Under the pieces are notes generated by a model. It saw only the letters and a program-made list of their open reading frames with translations, was not told where the DNA came from and did not search any database. This document shows positions 9,101 through 20,326 of a DNA stretch of 64,000 bases, piece by piece. Every line of letters starts with the position of its first letter. Positions within the stretch are counted from its first letter, which is position 1. Position numbers and translations under genes: made by a program. The stretch covers positions 1,426,001 to 1,490,000 of the forward strand of contig NZ_CP025394.1 of NCBI RefSeq assembly GCF_002943525.1. Reading direction: 5' to 3'. Source of the DNA: Kitasatospora sp. MMS16-BH015 (GTDB taxonomy: Bacteria; Actinomycetota; Actinomycetes; Streptomycetales; Streptomycetaceae).

Positions 9101-12100
9101 CACACGCTGCACCGGCTCACCGTCCACCTCCGGAAACACCGTCCGCAGACTCTCGTGCCGACCCACCACATCCCGCAGCGCCAACCCCAACGCCGCCACA
9201 TCCACCACACCCGACAACCGCAGCACCAACGGCATGTTGTACGTCGAAGACGCACCCTCCAACCGATACAGGAACCACAACCGACGCTGCGCGAACGACA
9301 ACGGCAGCAACTCCGGCCGCACCACACGACGACCCAAAACCACCCGACCCGCCGACGACTCCAACCGCGACACCAGACCCGCCACCGTCGGCTCAGCAAA
9401 AACCGCCTGAATCCCCAACTCCGCACCCAACACCGAACGAACCCGGGCAATCAGACGCGTCGCGAGCAGTGAGTGGCCGCCCAGCTCGAAGAAACTGTCG
9501 TCCACCCCCACCTCAGGCAGACCCAGCACCTCCGCGAACAGACCACAGAGGATCTCCTCCCGCACCGACCTCGGCCGCCCACCACCGGAAACCACCACCT
9601 CCGGCACCGGCAACGCCCGACGATCCAACTTCCCGTTCACCGTCAACGGCAGACCATCCAGCACCACCACAGCCGAAGGCACCATGTACTCCGGCAACAC
9701 ACCCGCCACCACCGAACGCACACCCGCACCATCGACCACCCCACCCGGCACCGGCACCACATACCCCACCAACCGGCGATCCCCCGGCACGTCCTCACGC
9801 ACCACAACCGCCACCTGACCCACACCCTCAACCGCCGAAAGCGCCGCCTCGACCTCACCCAGCTCGATCCGGAAACCCCGAACCTTCACCTGGTCATCCA
9901 CCCGACCCACGAACTCAAGAACCCCACCCACACCCCACCGCACCAAATCACCGGTCCGATACATCCGCTCACCCACCCCGAACGGACACGCCACAAACCG
10001 CCCAGCCGTCAAACCCGAACGCCCCAAATACCCCCGCGCCAAACCAACCCCAGCCACATACAACTCACCCACCACACCCACCGGCACCGGACCCAACCCA
10101 CCATCCAGCACAAACACCCGCACATTCCCCACCGGACCACCAATGGGAACCGCCGCAGGCACACCACCAGCCACACCGAACAGACTGGACGTGGCGGCGA
10201 AAGTGATCTCGGTCGGTCCGTAGCCGTGCCGGACGACCGTGTCGGGGCAGCTCTCCAGGACTCGGCGGGCCGAGCTGGCAGAGATAGAATCCCCTCCGGT
10301 GAAGACCTCCCGCGCCCCGGCGAAGCACTCGGGAGTCTCCTCGCCGAGCACCCGGAAGAGGCCGGCGGTCAGGTGCACGTGCGTGATCGCACGGGTACTG
10401 ACGAGCTCGGCGATCAGGGCCGCATCGACCCGGTCCGCCGCAGGCGCGACCACGACTGCGGCGCCGGCCAGCAGTGGCACCCAGATCTCGTAGGTCGCGG
10501 CGTCGAAGGCGTGCGGGGAATGGAACAGGACCCGGTCCGCCGGAGCGATCCCCCAGGTGTCGACCATGCCGAGGTCGACCACACCACGGTGCGGAGTCGC
10601 CACCCCCTTGGGTGTTCCGGTGGAGCCCGAGGTGTACATCACGTAGGCGAGCCGGGCCGGGTGACGCGGAACCACCGGGGCGGCTGCCGGAAGGAGGTCG
10701 ACCGCCGGATCGTCCACCCGGACGAGACGCGCACCGGACAGGTCGCCGGAAGTCAGCAGGGCGTGTTCCGCGGTGCCGGCGTGGATCAGCAGGAGTCCGG
10801 CGGCTGTGTCACGGAGCACGAAGAGCATACGGTCCACCGGGTCGGACAGGTGCAGCGGTACGTAGTACCCACCGGCCTTGAGGATCGCGAGTTGAGTGAC
10901 TATCAGCTCGGCCGAACGCTCCATCAGCAGCGCGACCCCGCTCTCCTGGGACACGCCCTGTGCGATGAGGTGGTGGGCGAGGCGGTTGGCCCGGCTGTTC
11001 AGCTCGGCGTAGGTCAGCTCGGCGTCGTCGGCGAGCACGGCAAGCGCGTCCGGGGAGCTCTCGGCCAGCTGCTCGGCCAGCGTGGCGAGGTCCGTGTCGG
11101 GCACCTCGCAGGCAGTCTCGTTGAAGGTCTCCAGCAGCTCCGTCCGCTCGGCGGCGCCCAGGAGGTCCAGCTCGGACAGTCGCCGCTGCGGATCCGCCAC
11201 CACCGCGGTGAGCACCCGGACCAGGCGGTCGGCCAGCCGCCGGGCCCCCTCCGCCGTGTACAGGTCCGTCGCGTACTCCAGATTGGCCCGGATGCCGGCC
11301 GGGCGGCCGTCGGCCTGGCGCTCGAAGATGCCGAAGGAGAGATCGGTGCGGGCCACGCCCGGGTTGGTGAAGTCGCCCTCCACCTGGACCCCGTCGAAGG
11401 AGAAGGTCCCCTCGATGTCCCCGAGCGTCGTCAGCATGACCTGGAAGACGGGGTTGTGGGCGAGACTGCGGACCGGGTTGAGGTGCTCCACCAACCGGTC
11501 GAACGGCAGATCCTGATGAGCGAAAGCCGCCAGATCCGCCTCCCGCACCCGCTCCACCAACTCCGCGAACGTCGGATCACCCGACGTGTCCGTCCGCAGC
11601 ACCACCGTGTTCACGAAGAAACCCACCAACTCGTCCAGACCCTCGTCCGAACGACCCGCCACCGGCGTACCCAACACGATGTCCGTACCGCCGCTCAACC
11701 GGGTCAGCAGCACCGCCAACGCAGCCTGGACCACCATGAACACCGTCGCATGACCACCCCGAGCCACCCCCGACAGCCCCGCATGCAACTCCGCATCCAC
11801 CACAAAATCCACCGACCCACCAGCGAAACTCGACACCGCCGGCCGAGGCAGATCCGTCGGCAGCTCCAACCGCTCCGGAACACCCGCCAACACCCCGCCC
11901 CAGAACTCCAACTGCCCCGAAACCAGACTCCCCGGATCATCCGCCGACCCCAACAACTCCCGCTGCCACAACGCATAATCCGCATACTGAACCGCCAACT
12001 CACCCCAACCGGGCACACCACCCGCCCGACGAGCCGAATACGCCACCCCCAGATCACGACCCAACGGCCCCATCGACCAACCATCACCAGCAATGTGATG

Positions 12101-12496
12101 AATCAACAGAACCAACACCGAGGAATCAGCACCCGTACGCAGCAAATGCGCCCGAACCGGCACCTCCTCCGCCAACTCGAAGCAGTGACCGGCAACCCCC
12201 GCCACCGCCTCGTCCACATCCCCCGGGGCGACCTCCCGCACCTCGAAGCCGAACTCCACCTCCTCCACCGGCACCACACGCTGCACCGGCTCACCGTCCA
12301 CCTCCGGAAACACCGTCCGCAGACTCTCGTGCCGACCCACCACATCCCGCAGCGCCAACCCCAACGCCGCCACATCCACCACACCCGACAACCGCAGCAC
12401 CAACGGCATGTTGTACGTCGAAGACGCACCCTCCAACCGATACAGGAACCACAACCGACGCTGCGCGAACGACAACGGATACATGTTCGTGGTCAT
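6125..12496 (-). CDS. NRPS-B: bimodular nonribosomal peptide synthetase, C-A-T-C-A-T
   Basis: About 2123 residues. Domains: C1 about 5-430, A1 about 455-960, T1 about 985-1055 ([10 protein letters not shown]), C2 about 1075-1505, A2 about 1530-2030, T2 about 2040-2115. Both C domains keep HHIAGDG. There is no E, methylation or TE domain. Reading the ten A-pocket positions by eye gives DAYHVTGFAK for A1 and DVEEVVVVTK for A2. A1 shares DAYH with published Hpg codes; the two acidic residues in A2 suggest a basic side chain, fitting a cyclic arginine. A2 has YGLTE instead of the usual YGPTE. The ATG at 12496 has GAGGGAAG upstream; an alternative GTG at 12508 overlaps the NRPS-A stop. Confidence 0.95.
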   Translation of the reverse strand: MTTNMYPLSFAQRRLWFLYRLEGASSTYNMPLVLRLSGVVDVAALGLALRDVVGRHESLRTVFPEVDGEPVQRVVPVEEVEFGFEVREVAPGDVDEAVAGVAGHCFELAEEVPVRAHLLRTGADSSVLVLLIHHIAGDGWSMGPLGRDLGVAYSARRAGGVPGWGELAVQYADYALWQRELLGSADDPGSLVSGQLEFWGGVLAGVPERLELPTDLPRPAVSSFAGGSVDFVVDAELHAGLSGVARGGHATVFMVVQAALAVLLTRLSGGTDIVLGTPVAGRSDEGLDELVGFFVNTVVLRTDTSGDPTFAELVERVREADLAAFAHQDLPFDRLVEHLNPVRSLAHNPVFQVMLTTLGDIEGTFSFDGVQVEGDFTNPGVARTDLSFGIFERQADGRPAGIRANLEYATDLYTAEGARRLADRLVRVLTAVVADPQRRLSELDLLGAAERTELLETFNETACEVPDTDLATLAEQLAESSPDALAVLADDAELTYAELNSRANRLAHHLIAQGVSQESGVALLMERSAELIVTQLAILKAGGYYVPLHLSDPVDRMLFVLRDTAAGLLLIHAGTAEHALLTSGDLSGARLVRVDDPAVDLLPAAAPVVPRHPARLAYVMYTSGSTGTPKGVATPHRGVVDLGMVDTWGIAPADRVLFHSPHAFDAATYEIWVPLLAGAAVVVAPAADRVDAALIAELVSTRAITHVHLTAGLFRVLGEETPECFAGAREVFTGGDSISASSARRVLESCPDTVVRHGYGPTEITFAATSSLFGVAGGVPAAVPIGGPVGNVRVFVLDGGLGPVPVGVVGELYVAGVGLARGYLGRSGLTAGRFVACPFGVGERMYRTGDLVRWGVGGVLEFVGRVDDQVKVRGFRIELGEVEAALSAVEGVGQVAVVVREDVPGDRRLVGYVVPVPGGVVDGAGVRSVVAGVLPEYMVPSAVVVLDGLPLTVNGKLDRRALPVPEVVVSGGGRPRSVREEILCGLFAEVLGLPEVGVDDSFFELGGHSLLATRLIARVRSVLGAELGIQAVFAEPTVAGLVSRLESSAGRVVLGRRVVRPELLPLSFAQRRLWFLYRLEGASSTYNMPLVLRLSGVVDVAALGLALRDVVGRHESLRTVFPEVDGEPVQRVVPVEEVEFGFEVREVAPGDVDEAVAGVAGHCFELAEEVPVRAHLLRTGADSSVLVLLIHHIAGDGWSMGPLGRDLGVAYSARRAGGVPGWGELAVQYADYALWQRELLGSADDPGSLVSGQLEFWGGVLAGVPERLELPTDLPRPAVSSFAGGSVDFVVDAELHAGLSGVARGGHATVFMVVQAALAVLLTRLSGGTDIVLGTPVAGRSDEGLDELVGFFVNTVVLRTDTSGDPTFAELVERVREADLAAFAHQDLPFDRLVEHLNPVRSLAHNPVFQVMLSFADDVDGQFTLDGLRTEAATVPVGANFDLLFAFSPRTGADGQPAGMTAELEYATDLYTAEGARQLVDRLVRVLRAIVEDDGRRLNAVDILGAEERRLLTGPSRASILAPEADVLTCFEEQALHTPEAPAVLAGATVLSYAELNSRANRLAHHLVDLLPDMGSIVALTLPPSPELVVALLAVLKAGCAFLPLDPKLPSSRLRRIIRDSKAQLAVGETELLDQLLDSHSDCVALDTDKLAAAVAGLPGTAPVGRAVHSDGPACVFYTSGSTGQPKGVMFTRRAVTEYTETMVGEFALTPTDRILQVASPGFDVLLEEVLPTLAAGAALVVPEPGVLSTVASLNRCLAEFGVTGVELTTAFWHEWVHETTGQQLEVPASLRFVAVGGERIQPELLRRFGELGIEFIHVYGLTEATVTSTVWHLQPGEDCHHREIPIGGPVGNVRVFVLDGGLGPVPVGVVGELYVAGVGLARGYLGRSGLTAGRFVACPFGVGERMYRTGDLVRWGVGGVLEFVGRVDDQVKVRGFRIELGEVEAALSAVEGVGQVAVVVREDVPGDRRLVGYVVPVPGGVVDGAGVRSVVAGVLPEYMVPSAVVVLDGLPLTVNGKLDRRALSVPEVVVSGGGRPRSVREEILCGLFAEVLGLPEVGVDDSFFELGGHSLLATRLIARVRSVLGVELRIQALFAEPTVAGLATRLDDAAPARPAIRPVGEE
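6153..6955 (-). repeat. 0.8-kb A-subdomain plus carrier repeat at the NRPS-B C terminus (partner of 12533..13341)
   Basis: The C-terminal adenylation subdomain and terminal carrier domain of NRPS-B match those of NRPS-A at 12533..13341. The same subdomain block also recurs inside the two 1.9-kb repeats, so it exists four times in the two genes. Copies 6153 and 12533 share a distinct end variant of the carrier domain ([20 protein letters not shown]), different from the internal copies. Confidence 0.9.
8301..10197 (-). repeat. 1.9-kb NRPS module repeat, copy in NRPS-B (partner of 14675..16571)
   Basis: This stretch covers the C-terminal adenylation subdomain and carrier protein of NRPS-B module 1 plus most of the next C domain. 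By eye it is nearly identical base for base to 14675..16571 in NRPS-A, and both are 1897 bp. The main difference is a patch of about 90 bp within the C domain (around 8430-8530 against 14810-14900). The block uses many T-ending and TTG codons, unlike the CTG/GGC-rich specificity cores on either side. Confidence 0.9.
11475..12478 (-). repeat. 1.0-kb C-domain repeat at the NRPS-B N terminus
   Basis: The first C domain of NRPS-B is nearly identical to the C-domain parts of the two 1.9-kb repeats (8301..9304 and 14675..15678). Identity begins in the same GGGTTGAGGTGCTCC string and ends at the first codons of the domain, just after the start codon. It further resembles the 8301 copy in sharing about 45 bp beyond the left edge. 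Confidence 0.9.
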
Positions 12497-12504
12497 GACT
12501 TCCC

Positions 12505-15500
12505 TCACATCTCGCGCATGGATCGGAACGACGGTCGGGCGGGGGCGGCGTCGTCGAGGCGGGTGGCCAGACCCGCCACCGTCGGCTCCGCGAACAGCGC
12601 CTGGATCCGCAGTTCGACCCCCAACACCGAACGAACCCGGGCAATCAGACGCGTCGCGAGCAGTGAGTGGCCGCCCAGCTCGAAGAAACTGTCGTCCACC
12701 CCCACCTCAGGCAGACCCAGCACCTCCGCGAACAGACCACAGAGGATCTCCTCCCGCACCGACCTCGGCCGCCCACCACCGGAAACCACCACCTCCGGCA
12801 CCGGCAACGCCCGACGATCCAACTTCCCGTTCACCGTCAACGGCAGACCATCCAGCACCACCACAGCCGAAGGCACCATGTACTCCGGCAACACACCCGC
12901 CACCACCGAACGCACACCCGCACCATCGACCACCCCACCCGGCACCGGCACCGGCACCACATACCCCACCAACCGGCGATCCCCCGGCACGTCCTCACGC
13001 ACCACAACCGCCACCTGACCCACACCCTCAACCGCCGAAAGCGCCGCCTCGACCTCACCCAGCTCGATCCGGAAACCCCGAACCTTCACCTGGTCATCCA
13101 CCCGACCCACGAACTCAAGAACCCCACCCACACCCCACCGCACCAAATCACCGGTCCGATACATCCGCTCACCCACCCCGAACGGACACGCCACAAACCG
13201 CCCAGCCGTCAAACCCGAACGCCCCAAATACCCCCGCGCCAAACCAACCCCAGCCACATACAACTCACCCACCACACCCACCGGCACCGGACCCAACCCA
13301 CCATCCAGCACAAACACCCGCACATTCCCCACCGGACCACCGACCGGGACAGGGGATTCGCTCCCGGTCAGTGGGGTGCTGAGAGTGGCGCAGATGGTCA
13401 CCTCGGTGGGCCCGTATCCGTTGACGAAGTGCCGCCCCGGGGCCCAGCGCTGATTGATGTGAGCCCCGCAGTTCTCGCCGACCACCGTGATGGACAGCCC
13501 GTCGAGCCGCCGGTCGTCGACGGGCAGCACGTCAAGGGCGCTGGGTGGCATCGTCACGTGGGTCGCCCCGGTCCGTGCCACGAGGTCCGTGAAGGCGGTG
13601 GCGAAGTCCTCGGTGGCCGGCGGCGGCAGGACTAGCGCCGCCCCGCTGAAGAACGCGCTGCACATGTCCCACACTGCGACGTCGAAGCTGAGCGAGGCCA
13701 GTTGCACGACCCGGCTCTGCGCGGAGATCCGCAGGGCCCGAATCACGGAGTCGATGACGCTGAAGACACCGGTGTGGCTGATGACCACGCCCTTGGGCTG
13801 CCCGGTCGACCCGGAGGTGTAGATCAGGTAGACCGGATTGGCCAGCCGCAGCGGCGCCACGCGCGTCTCGTCGGTCGGGTCGGACTCGGGTAGTCCGGCC
13901 AAGTCGTCCAGAAGCACGGGATCTGCCAGGTCGATCCGCCTGACGGCAGAGCCCCTGAACACTTCCGGCTCCGGTGAACGGACCAGGAGCACGCTGGGGG
14001 CGGCGTCGGCCAGGATGTAGGCGATCCGAACGGCCGGGTAGTCCAGGTCGATCGGCAGGAAGGCGGCTCCCGCCTTGGACACCGCCAACGCGGCGATCAC
14101 GTTCTCGGCTGACTTGGGCATGCCCAGGGCAACCACGTCCTCAGGGCCGATCCCGCACCGGATCAAGTGGTGGGCGAGGCGGTTGGCCCGGCTGTTCAGC
14201 TCGGCGTAGGTCAGCTCGGCGTCGTCGGCGAGCACCGCAAGGGCGTCCGGGGTGCGAGCGGCTTGCCGTTCGAACAGCGCGGGCAGTGGCAGGTAAGGGT
14301 CGAGTCGTTCGGTGTTGTTGAAGGTCTCCAGCAACTCCGTCCGCTCGGCGGCGCCTAGGAGGTCCAGCTCGGACAGTCGCCGCTGCGGATCCGCCACCAC
14401 CGCGGTGAGCACCCGGACCAGGCGGTCGGCCAGCCGCCGGGCCCCCTCCGCCGTGTACAGGTCCGTCGCGTACTCCAGCCGCCCGGCGAGTCCGGCCGAC
14501 GCTCCTTCGAGGCCTGCCGCCTCCTCCAGACCGAACCAGAGGTCGCAGCGGGCGACTCCACCGCTGACGAACCCACCGACGGCCTGGACGTCGTCGAAGC
14601 CGAACTCTCCGGAAGCGTAGTTCTGGAAGGCGAGGACGACCTGCATGAACGGGCTCCGACCGGCTCCACGGGCCGGGTTGAGGTGCTCCACCAACCGGTC
14701 GAACGGCAGATCCTGATGAGCGAAAGCCGCCAGATCCGCCTCCCGCACCCGCTCCACCAACTCCGCGAACGTCGGATCACCCGACGTGTCCGTCCGCAGC
14801 ACCACCGTGTTCACGAACGAACCCACCAACTCGTCCAGGCCCTCGTCCGAACGACCCGCCACCGGCGAGCTGATCGGCACGTCGGTGCCGGCACCGATCC
14901 GGGTCAGCAGCAGCGCCAACGCAGCCTGGACCACCATGAACACCGTCGCATGACCACCCCGAGCCACCCCCGACAGCCCCGCATGCAACTCCGCATCCAC
15001 CACAAAATCCACCGACCCACCAGCGAAACTCGACACCGCCGGCCGAGGCAGATCCGTCGGCAGCTCCAACCGCTCCGGAACACCCGCCAACACCCCGCCC
15101 CAGAACTCCAACTGCCCCGAAACCAGACTCCCCGGATCATCCGCCGACCCCAACAACTCCCGCTGCCACAACGCATAATCCGCATACTGAACCGCCAACT
15201 CACCCCAACCGGGCACACCACCCGCCCGACGAGCCGAATACGCCACCCCCAGATCACGACCCAACGGCCCCATCGACCAACCATCACCAGCAATGTGATG
15301 AATCAACAGAACCAACACCGAGGAATCAGCACCCGTACGCAGCAAATGCGCCCGAACCGGCACCTCCTCCGCCAACTCGAAGCAGTGACCGGCAACCCCC
15401 GCCACCGCCTCGTCCACATCCCCCGGGGCGACCTCCCGCACCTCGAAGCCGAACTCCACCTCCTCCACCGGCACCACACGCTGCACCGGCTCACCGTCCA

Positions 15501-18500
15501 CCTCCGGAAACACCGTCCGCAGACTCTCGTGCCGACCCACCACATCCCGCAGCGCCAACCCCAACGCCGCCACATCCACCACACCCGACAACCGCAGCAC
15601 CAACGGCATGTTGTACGTCGAAGACGCACCCTCCAACCGATACAGGAACCACAACCGACGCTGCGCGAACGACAACGGCAGCAACTCCGGCCGCACCACA
15701 CGACGACCCAAAACCACCCGACCCGCCGACGACTCCAACCGCGACACCAGACCCGCCACCGTCGGCTCAGCAAAAACCGCCTGAATCCCCAACTCCGCAC
15801 CCAACACCGAACGAACCCGGGCAATCAGACGCGTCGCGAGCAGTGAGTGGCCGCCCAGCTCGAAGAAACTGTCGTCCACCCCCACCTCAGGCAGACCCAG
15901 CACCTCCGCGAACAGACCACAGAGGATCTCCTCCCGCACCGACCTCGGCCGCCCACCACCGGAAACCACCACCTCCGGCACCGGCAACGCCCGACGATCC
16001 AACTTCCCGTTCACCGTCAACGGCAGACCATCCAGCACCACCACAGCCGAAGGCACCATGTACTCCGGCAACACACCCGCCACCACCGAACGCACACCCG
16101 CACCATCGACCACCCCACCCGGCACCGGCACCACATACCCCACCAACCGGCGATCCCCCGGCACGTCCTCACGCACCACAACCGCCACCTGACCCACACC
16201 CTCAACCGCCGAAAGCGCCGCCTCGACCTCACCCAGCTCGATCCGGAAACCCCGAACCTTCACCTGGTCATCCACCCGACCCACGAACTCAAGAACCCCA
16301 CCCACACCCCACCGCACCAAATCACCGGTCCGATACATCCGCTCACCCACCCCGAACGGACACGCCACAAACCGCCCAGCCGTCAAACCCGAACGCCCCA
16401 AATACCCCCGCGCCAAACCAACCCCAGCCACATACAACTCACCCACCACACCCACCGGCACCGGACCCAACCCACCATCCAGCACAAACACCCGCACATT
16501 CCCCACCGGACCACCAATGGGAACCGCCGCAGGCACACCACCAGCCACACCGAACAGACTGGACGTGGCGGAGTGACAGTCGGGCAGAAGAGCTGTGGCA
16601 TAGACGGTGGCCTCGGTCGGCCCGTAGATGTTCGCGAACTCGGTTCCGGGCGAGACGCGTTGCAGGCTGCCGACGAGCGTTGCGGTGAGGGCTTCGCCGG
16701 CGATCGCCAGGAAGGGCACGTGAAGCGGCCGTCCCTCGGCGAGCAGCGCGGCGAGGGCGGAAGGAACAAAGCAAGCCATGGTCGCCTCGCCGTCGGCCGG
16801 CCGCCCGGCCAGCGCCAGGGCGTTCTCGACGAGTTCGACCCGCCCGCCGTGGAGCAGTGGCACGACGGTCTCGAAGACGGAGACGTCGAAGGTCATCGCT
16901 GTCCCGGCCACCACCCGCCGCAACCGCTCCACGCCCAGGGTGTCCGCCGCCCAGGCGGCCAGGTTGACCACACCGCTGTGGGCGACGACGACACCCTTGG
17001 GCTCGCCGGTGGAGCCCGACGTGTAGATCACGTAGGCGGGGTGGTCCGGTCGGAGCGGTCCGCTCAGCTCCGCGTCGGCCACCTCGGTGCCGGGCAGGGT
17101 GGCCGTCCGGGCAGCGGACAGGCCGTCCAGGTCCACACGCCGCAGATCCTGGGGCAGACCGGCCACCGACGTGTGGGTGAGGACCAGCCGGGGCCGGCTG
17201 TCCGAGGCGACCCGAGCGATCCGCTCCGCCGGGTAGGCCAGGTCGACGGGCACGTACGCGGCACCCGACTTCAGCACCGCCCACAGGGCGACGAGCAGGT
17301 CGGCGGTGCGCGGGAGGGCGAGCATCACCCGGTCCTCCGGGCCGACCCCCTCCGCGATGAGCAGCCGGGCGAGGCGGTTGGCCCGGTCGTCCAGCTCGGC
17401 GTAGGTCAACACCGTGTCCCCGGCCAGCACGGCGGGCGCCCCGGGAGTGGCGAGCACCTGCCGTGCGAAGGCTGCCGGAAGGGTGTCGGCGGGGACGGGC
17501 GAACCGGTGGCGTTCCAGGCCTCCAGCTGCTTCCGCTCGGTCGCGCCGAGGAGGTCGAACTCGCCGATCCGGCGGTCCGGCGCGTCGCAGGCACCGGTCA
17601 GCAGCCGAAGGTATAGCCCGACCAGGCGCTCGGCGGTGGTGTGGTGGAAGTGGTCGAGCGCGAACTCCAGCTCGCCCTGGAGACCGCCGGCTACGTCCTC
17701 GGTGTCCTCGCACAGTCGCAAGCACAGGTCGAGCTCGCTCTGCCCGGGACGGACCGCCTCCACCGGTACCTGGGTACCGGTGAGGTCGGCGGTAGGCCTG
17801 GGCCCTTCGACCACCTCGATGCCCACCTGGAACAACGGATGGTGCGTCAGTGACCGCTGAGGGGCGATGAGTTCGGCGATGTCCTCGAACGGCAGGCCGG
17901 CGTGCTCGGCCGCGGCCGCGGCGACCGCCGCCACCTGCCGCACGAGCTCGGCGAACCGGGGGTTGCCGGCACTGTCCGTGCGCAGCACCGTCGTGCGCCG
18001 GACGGGGCCGACCAGCTCTCGCTCCGCGCCGGTGCGGCCGGAATCCCAGCTGCCGACCAGGATGTCGGCGTGGCCGCCGATCCGCGTGAGCAGGACTACC
18101 AAGGCAGCGTGGGCGACCGTCCGGACGTCGGTGGCGAGCTGTCCGGCGAGTGCGCGAAGCCGCTCGGCCTCGGCACCGCTCAGTGCGAAGGCGACGCTGC
18201 CGCTGCGGTAGCTCGGGGCGGCGGTGAGGGTCTTGTCCCGGGGAAGGTCCGCCAGCGCCGGCGCGCCCGCCAGAGTGCGAGTCCAGTGGTCCCGGTCGTG
18301 TGCGGCGCCCGGCTCGGACGAGCCGAGCCGGGCCAAGTGCTGGGTGAACTGCGCGGGTGGTGCGCCGAATTCAGGGGCCCGGCCGCTGTGCCGGGCCCGG
18401 TAGGCGGTACCGAGGTCGGCGGCCACCGTCTCCAGGGAGCGGGCATCGCACATGATGCCGGGAGTCGTGATCAGGACCGGCTGCCCGTCGGCGGCGCACG

Positions 18501-18927
18501 GGAACAGAGTGACCGCGAGTGGGTGGTCCTGGGTCAGGTCGAAGCGGCGGCGGGCGGCGGTGTCGACCGTCTCTTGGGTGCCGGCAGGACCGGCCGTCCC
18601 CGCTGCCCCGACCTGTTCGGAGGTCGCGTCGGTGAAGGTGGGCCGGGCCACCGCGTCGACGCACTGCCGCAATCCGTCCGCGGTCTCCACGATCCTGGTG
18701 CGGAGGGCCTCATGCCGCAGGGCGACGTCCGTCACCGCCGCGTGGAGGGCCACCGGATCCACTGGGCCGGGGACGCGCAGCACCGCGGCGGTGTTGGCCA
18801 CCGGCAGTGCTCCTTCGAACTGCCCGAGCACATGCAGGCGGTACTGCGCGGCCGTGAGCGGGAGGCCCGGCGCGGGGCTCTTCTCCGCCGGGCCCGACGC
18901 GGTCGCTCGGGCGGGGGACGTCGACAC
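12505..18927 (-). CDS. NRPS-A: bimodular nonribosomal peptide synthetase with a degenerate N-terminal C domain, C*-A-T-C-A-T
   Basis: About 2140 residues from GTG 18927, which has AAGGGAG upstream. Domains: C* about 20-430, A1 about 460-965, T1 about 985-1055, C2 about 1075-1505, A2 about 1530-2040, T2 about 2050-2125. In C* the catalytic HHxxxDG motif is replaced by TPGIMCDA, so it should not condense; C2 keeps HHIAGDG. This marks the protein as the probable start of the assembly line. Hand-read A codes are DVFCAAIVYK (A1) and DVWTTVGICK (A2); I cannot assign substrates, though A1 ends like Ile-type codes. The stop overlaps the NRPS-B GTG codon. The 242 bp upstream, to the decarboxylase stop, must hold its own promoter or be read through. 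Confidence 0.95.
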   Translation of the reverse strand: MSTSPARATASGPAEKSPAPGLPLTAAQYRLHVLGQFEGALPVANTAAVLRVPGPVDPVALHAAVTDVALRHEALRTRIVETADGLRQCVDAVARPTFTDATSEQVGAAGTAGPAGTQETVDTAARRRFDLTQDHPLAVTLFPCAADGQPVLITTPGIMCDARSLETVAADLGTAYRARHSGRAPEFGAPPAQFTQHLARLGSSEPGAAHDRDHWTRTLAGAPALADLPRDKTLTAAPSYRSGSVAFALSGAEAERLRALAGQLATDVRTVAHAALVVLLTRIGGHADILVGSWDSGRTGAERELVGPVRRTTVLRTDSAGNPRFAELVRQVAAVAAAAAEHAGLPFEDIAELIAPQRSLTHHPLFQVGIEVVEGPRPTADLTGTQVPVEAVRPGQSELDLCLRLCEDTEDVAGGLQGELEFALDHFHHTTAERLVGLYLRLLTGACDAPDRRIGEFDLLGATERKQLEAWNATGSPVPADTLPAAFARQVLATPGAPAVLAGDTVLTYAELDDRANRLARLLIAEGVGPEDRVMLALPRTADLLVALWAVLKSGAAYVPVDLAYPAERIARVASDSRPRLVLTHTSVAGLPQDLRRVDLDGLSAARTATLPGTEVADAELSGPLRPDHPAYVIYTSGSTGEPKGVVVAHSGVVNLAAWAADTLGVERLRRVVAGTAMTFDVSVFETVVPLLHGGRVELVENALALAGRPADGEATMACFVPSALAALLAEGRPLHVPFLAIAGEALTATLVGSLQRVSPGTEFANIYGPTEATVYATALLPDCHSATSSLFGVAGGVPAAVPIGGPVGNVRVFVLDGGLGPVPVGVVGELYVAGVGLARGYLGRSGLTAGRFVACPFGVGERMYRTGDLVRWGVGGVLEFVGRVDDQVKVRGFRIELGEVEAALSAVEGVGQVAVVVREDVPGDRRLVGYVVPVPGGVVDGAGVRSVVAGVLPEYMVPSAVVVLDGLPLTVNGKLDRRALPVPEVVVSGGGRPRSVREEILCGLFAEVLGLPEVGVDDSFFELGGHSLLATRLIARVRSVLGAELGIQAVFAEPTVAGLVSRLESSAGRVVLGRRVVRPELLPLSFAQRRLWFLYRLEGASSTYNMPLVLRLSGVVDVAALGLALRDVVGRHESLRTVFPEVDGEPVQRVVPVEEVEFGFEVREVAPGDVDEAVAGVAGHCFELAEEVPVRAHLLRTGADSSVLVLLIHHIAGDGWSMGPLGRDLGVAYSARRAGGVPGWGELAVQYADYALWQRELLGSADDPGSLVSGQLEFWGGVLAGVPERLELPTDLPRPAVSSFAGGSVDFVVDAELHAGLSGVARGGHATVFMVVQAALALLLTRIGAGTDVPISSPVAGRSDEGLDELVGSFVNTVVLRTDTSGDPTFAELVERVREADLAAFAHQDLPFDRLVEHLNPARGAGRSPFMQVVLAFQNYASGEFGFDDVQAVGGFVSGGVARCDLWFGLEEAAGLEGASAGLAGRLEYATDLYTAEGARRLADRLVRVLTAVVADPQRRLSELDLLGAAERTELLETFNNTERLDPYLPLPALFERQAARTPDALAVLADDAELTYAELNSRANRLAHHLIRCGIGPEDVVALGMPKSAENVIAALAVSKAGAAFLPIDLDYPAVRIAYILADAAPSVLLVRSPEPEVFRGSAVRRIDLADPVLLDDLAGLPESDPTDETRVAPLRLANPVYLIYTSGSTGQPKGVVISHTGVFSVIDSVIRALRISAQSRVVQLASLSFDVAVWDMCSAFFSGAALVLPPPATEDFATAFTDLVARTGATHVTMPPSALDVLPVDDRRLDGLSITVVGENCGAHINQRWAPGRHFVNGYGPTEVTICATLSTPLTGSESPVPVGGPVGNVRVFVLDGGLGPVPVGVVGELYVAGVGLARGYLGRSGLTAGRFVACPFGVGERMYRTGDLVRWGVGGVLEFVGRVDDQVKVRGFRIELGEVEAALSAVEGVGQVAVVVREDVPGDRRLVGYVVPVPVPGGVVDGAGVRSVVAGVLPEYMVPSAVVVLDGLPLTVNGKLDRRALPVPEVVVSGGGRPRSVREEILCGLFAEVLGLPEVGVDDSFFELGGHSLLATRLIARVRSVLGVELRIQALFAEPTVAGLATRLDDAAPARPSFRSMREM
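12533..13341 (-). repeat. 0.8-kb A-subdomain plus carrier repeat at the NRPS-A C terminus (partner of 6153..6955)
   Basis: The fourth copy of the A-subdomain/carrier block. It is 6 bp longer than 6153..6955 because GGCACC is present three times near 12945 rather than twice, giving VPVPVPGG in the protein where other copies have VPVPGG. This looks like a slippage event within an otherwise homogenised repeat. Confidence 0.9.
14675..16571 (-). repeat. 1.9-kb NRPS module repeat, copy in NRPS-A (partner of 8301..10197)
   Basis: The second copy of the 1897-bp block: A C-terminal subdomain and carrier protein of NRPS-A module 1, followed upstream in base numbering by the second C domain. Both copies extend a little past the A-domain joint and encode [20 protein letters not shown], which the shorter copies lack. 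Confidence 0.9.
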
Positions 18928-19169
18928 GTGGCACTCCCTTGGCGAGACTGGCAGGGACGTGGGGAACGAGGCGCGCGGGAGGATTCCGGGGAATTGATCC
19001 ACCGTCCCGGAACAATCACACCGAGAATGGCTGAGGAATGCCACGGGCGACTCGATCGTCAGCTTGATACTTCGTACCGGACCGCGTCAGGTCCACGCCT
19101 GGGCTGTCCGCTGTGGAGTCTTGCAGAGCCCTCTCCGACTGGCAATGCATTTGATAAGGATCGAAACCT

Positions 19170-20111
19170 TCACATCAGCTGCTCCCGCAGTCGGGGCAGA
19201 ATCGCCTCGGCATTCCCGCGCTCAACCGCAGCACGCTCCCCGGGGTCGATGTCCGACCAGGCGGACCAGGCCCCGGCGAAATGGCGGACCGTGTGCTCCG
19301 GCGCGTACGGCCAGTCGGTGCCGAACAGGATCCGGTCGGGCCGGGCGAACGTCCGAAGGCTCGGCAGCGCGACCGGGCTGGTGGACAGCGCGGTGTCGAA
19401 CCAGAAGCTCCGCAGCCCCTCCAGCACCCGCTCCGGCGTCGGCTTCGCGGCCGTCCTGGTCCAGGCGATGCGGTGGGCGGCATAGGGCACGAACCCTCCG
19501 CCGTGCGAGAGGACGATCTTCAGCTCCGGCCAGCGCCAGGGGGCCTCAGCGTGGACCAGGTTGACCGCCGCCCTGGTGGTGTCGAGCAGAAAGTCCGTGA
19601 GGAACGGCGGGATGCCCTCGACCGGCGGGGCGCCGAGCTGCGACGGATGGACGAAGACCACGGCGGCCCGGCGGTTCAGCTCGTCCATCAGGGGATCGAA
19701 GCGACGGTCGCCCAGGTAGTGACCGGCGGAGTTCGCGAGCAGCACCACGCCGTCCGCGCCCAGCACGTCGAACGCGTACGCCGCCTCGGCCAGCGCGCCG
19801 TCCACATCCGGAAGGGTGAGCGTGGCGAACAGGCCGAAGCGGTCGGGCCGGTCCTTGACCTGCTCCGCGGCGTACTCGTTCACCTCGCGGGCCATCCGGC
19901 GAGCCTCGTCGTCGTCACCTAGGTGGACCCCGGGCATGGAGACGGAGAGCACCGCCGTACGCACCGCGAGCTCGTCCATGGCCGCCAGCGCGCCGGCCTG
20001 GCTCCAGGCGGGAAGCGGCATGCCACCGGCGGTGATACCACGGGCCGCCAGCCACTTCGCGTAGGCCGGGGGGACGATGTGGTGGTGCGTGTCGATCCGG
20101 TAGCCGGACAT
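19170..20111 (-). CDS. ACMSD-like amidohydrolase-family decarboxylase (candidate 6-methylsalicylate decarboxylase)
   Basis: A 313-residue TIM-barrel protein. The metal site reads DTHHHIVP at the N terminus, a His in VFVHPSQ, a His in VLSHGGG and the Asp in LFGTDWPY. This arrangement fits the ACMSD/gamma-resorcylate decarboxylase branch rather than hydrolases; that branch includes fungal 6-methylsalicylate decarboxylases. The start is ATG 20111 with GGAGGAG. It is divergent from the ferredoxin/dioxygenase/PKS operon. With a 6-MSA-type PKS in that operon, the likely reaction is 6-methylsalicylate to m-cresol plus CO2. Substrate is inference from context. Confidence 0.82.
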   Translation of the reverse strand: MSGYRIDTHHHIVPPAYAKWLAARGITAGGMPLPAWSQAGALAAMDELAVRTAVLSVSMPGVHLGDDDEARRMAREVNEYAAEQVKDRPDRFGLFATLTLPDVDGALAEAAYAFDVLGADGVVLLANSAGHYLGDRRFDPLMDELNRRAAVVFVHPSQLGAPPVEGIPPFLTDFLLDTTRAAVNLVHAEAPWRWPELKIVLSHGGGFVPYAAHRIAWTRTAAKPTPERVLEGLRSFWFDTALSTSPVALPSLRTFARPDRILFGTDWPYAPEHTVRHFAGAWSAWSDIDPGERAAVERGNAEAILPRLREQLM

Positions 20112-20326
20112 GTCTCCTCCTGATTTTAAAGAATTTCGAATTAACCGCGACGAATCTGCCGACGTTCATACCCGAAGAGCTCCTGAAAACACAGACTGGA
20201 CACTGTCGCAGGTCGTTAAGTAGAGTCCCCAGGAATTCCCGGGCGTGGCGCCTGACTGCTCCGTGCTCCCGCCGGGCGGGGCTTTTTGAAATTGCCCGAA
20301 ATGCTACCCACCTTGCGAGGTCCGGC
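20112..20326. promoter_or_regulatory. Divergent promoter region between the decarboxylase and the PKS/meta-cleavage operon
   Basis: A 215-bp AT-enriched stretch between two genes pointing away from each other, so it must hold promoters for both. At 20172..20178 it contains CCGAAGA, the left half of the palindrome found at 41324..41377; the right half is poorly conserved here (3 of 7). No confident -10/-35 pair was assigned. Confidence 0.6.

Noticed and set aside
6287..13018. Very long plus-strand open frames rich in His, Arg, Pro and Thr across the NRPS genes
   Set aside because: They are exact antisense shadows of the NRPS repeat blocks; low-complexity composition, no domains, and the opposite strand encodes complete C-A-T modules.
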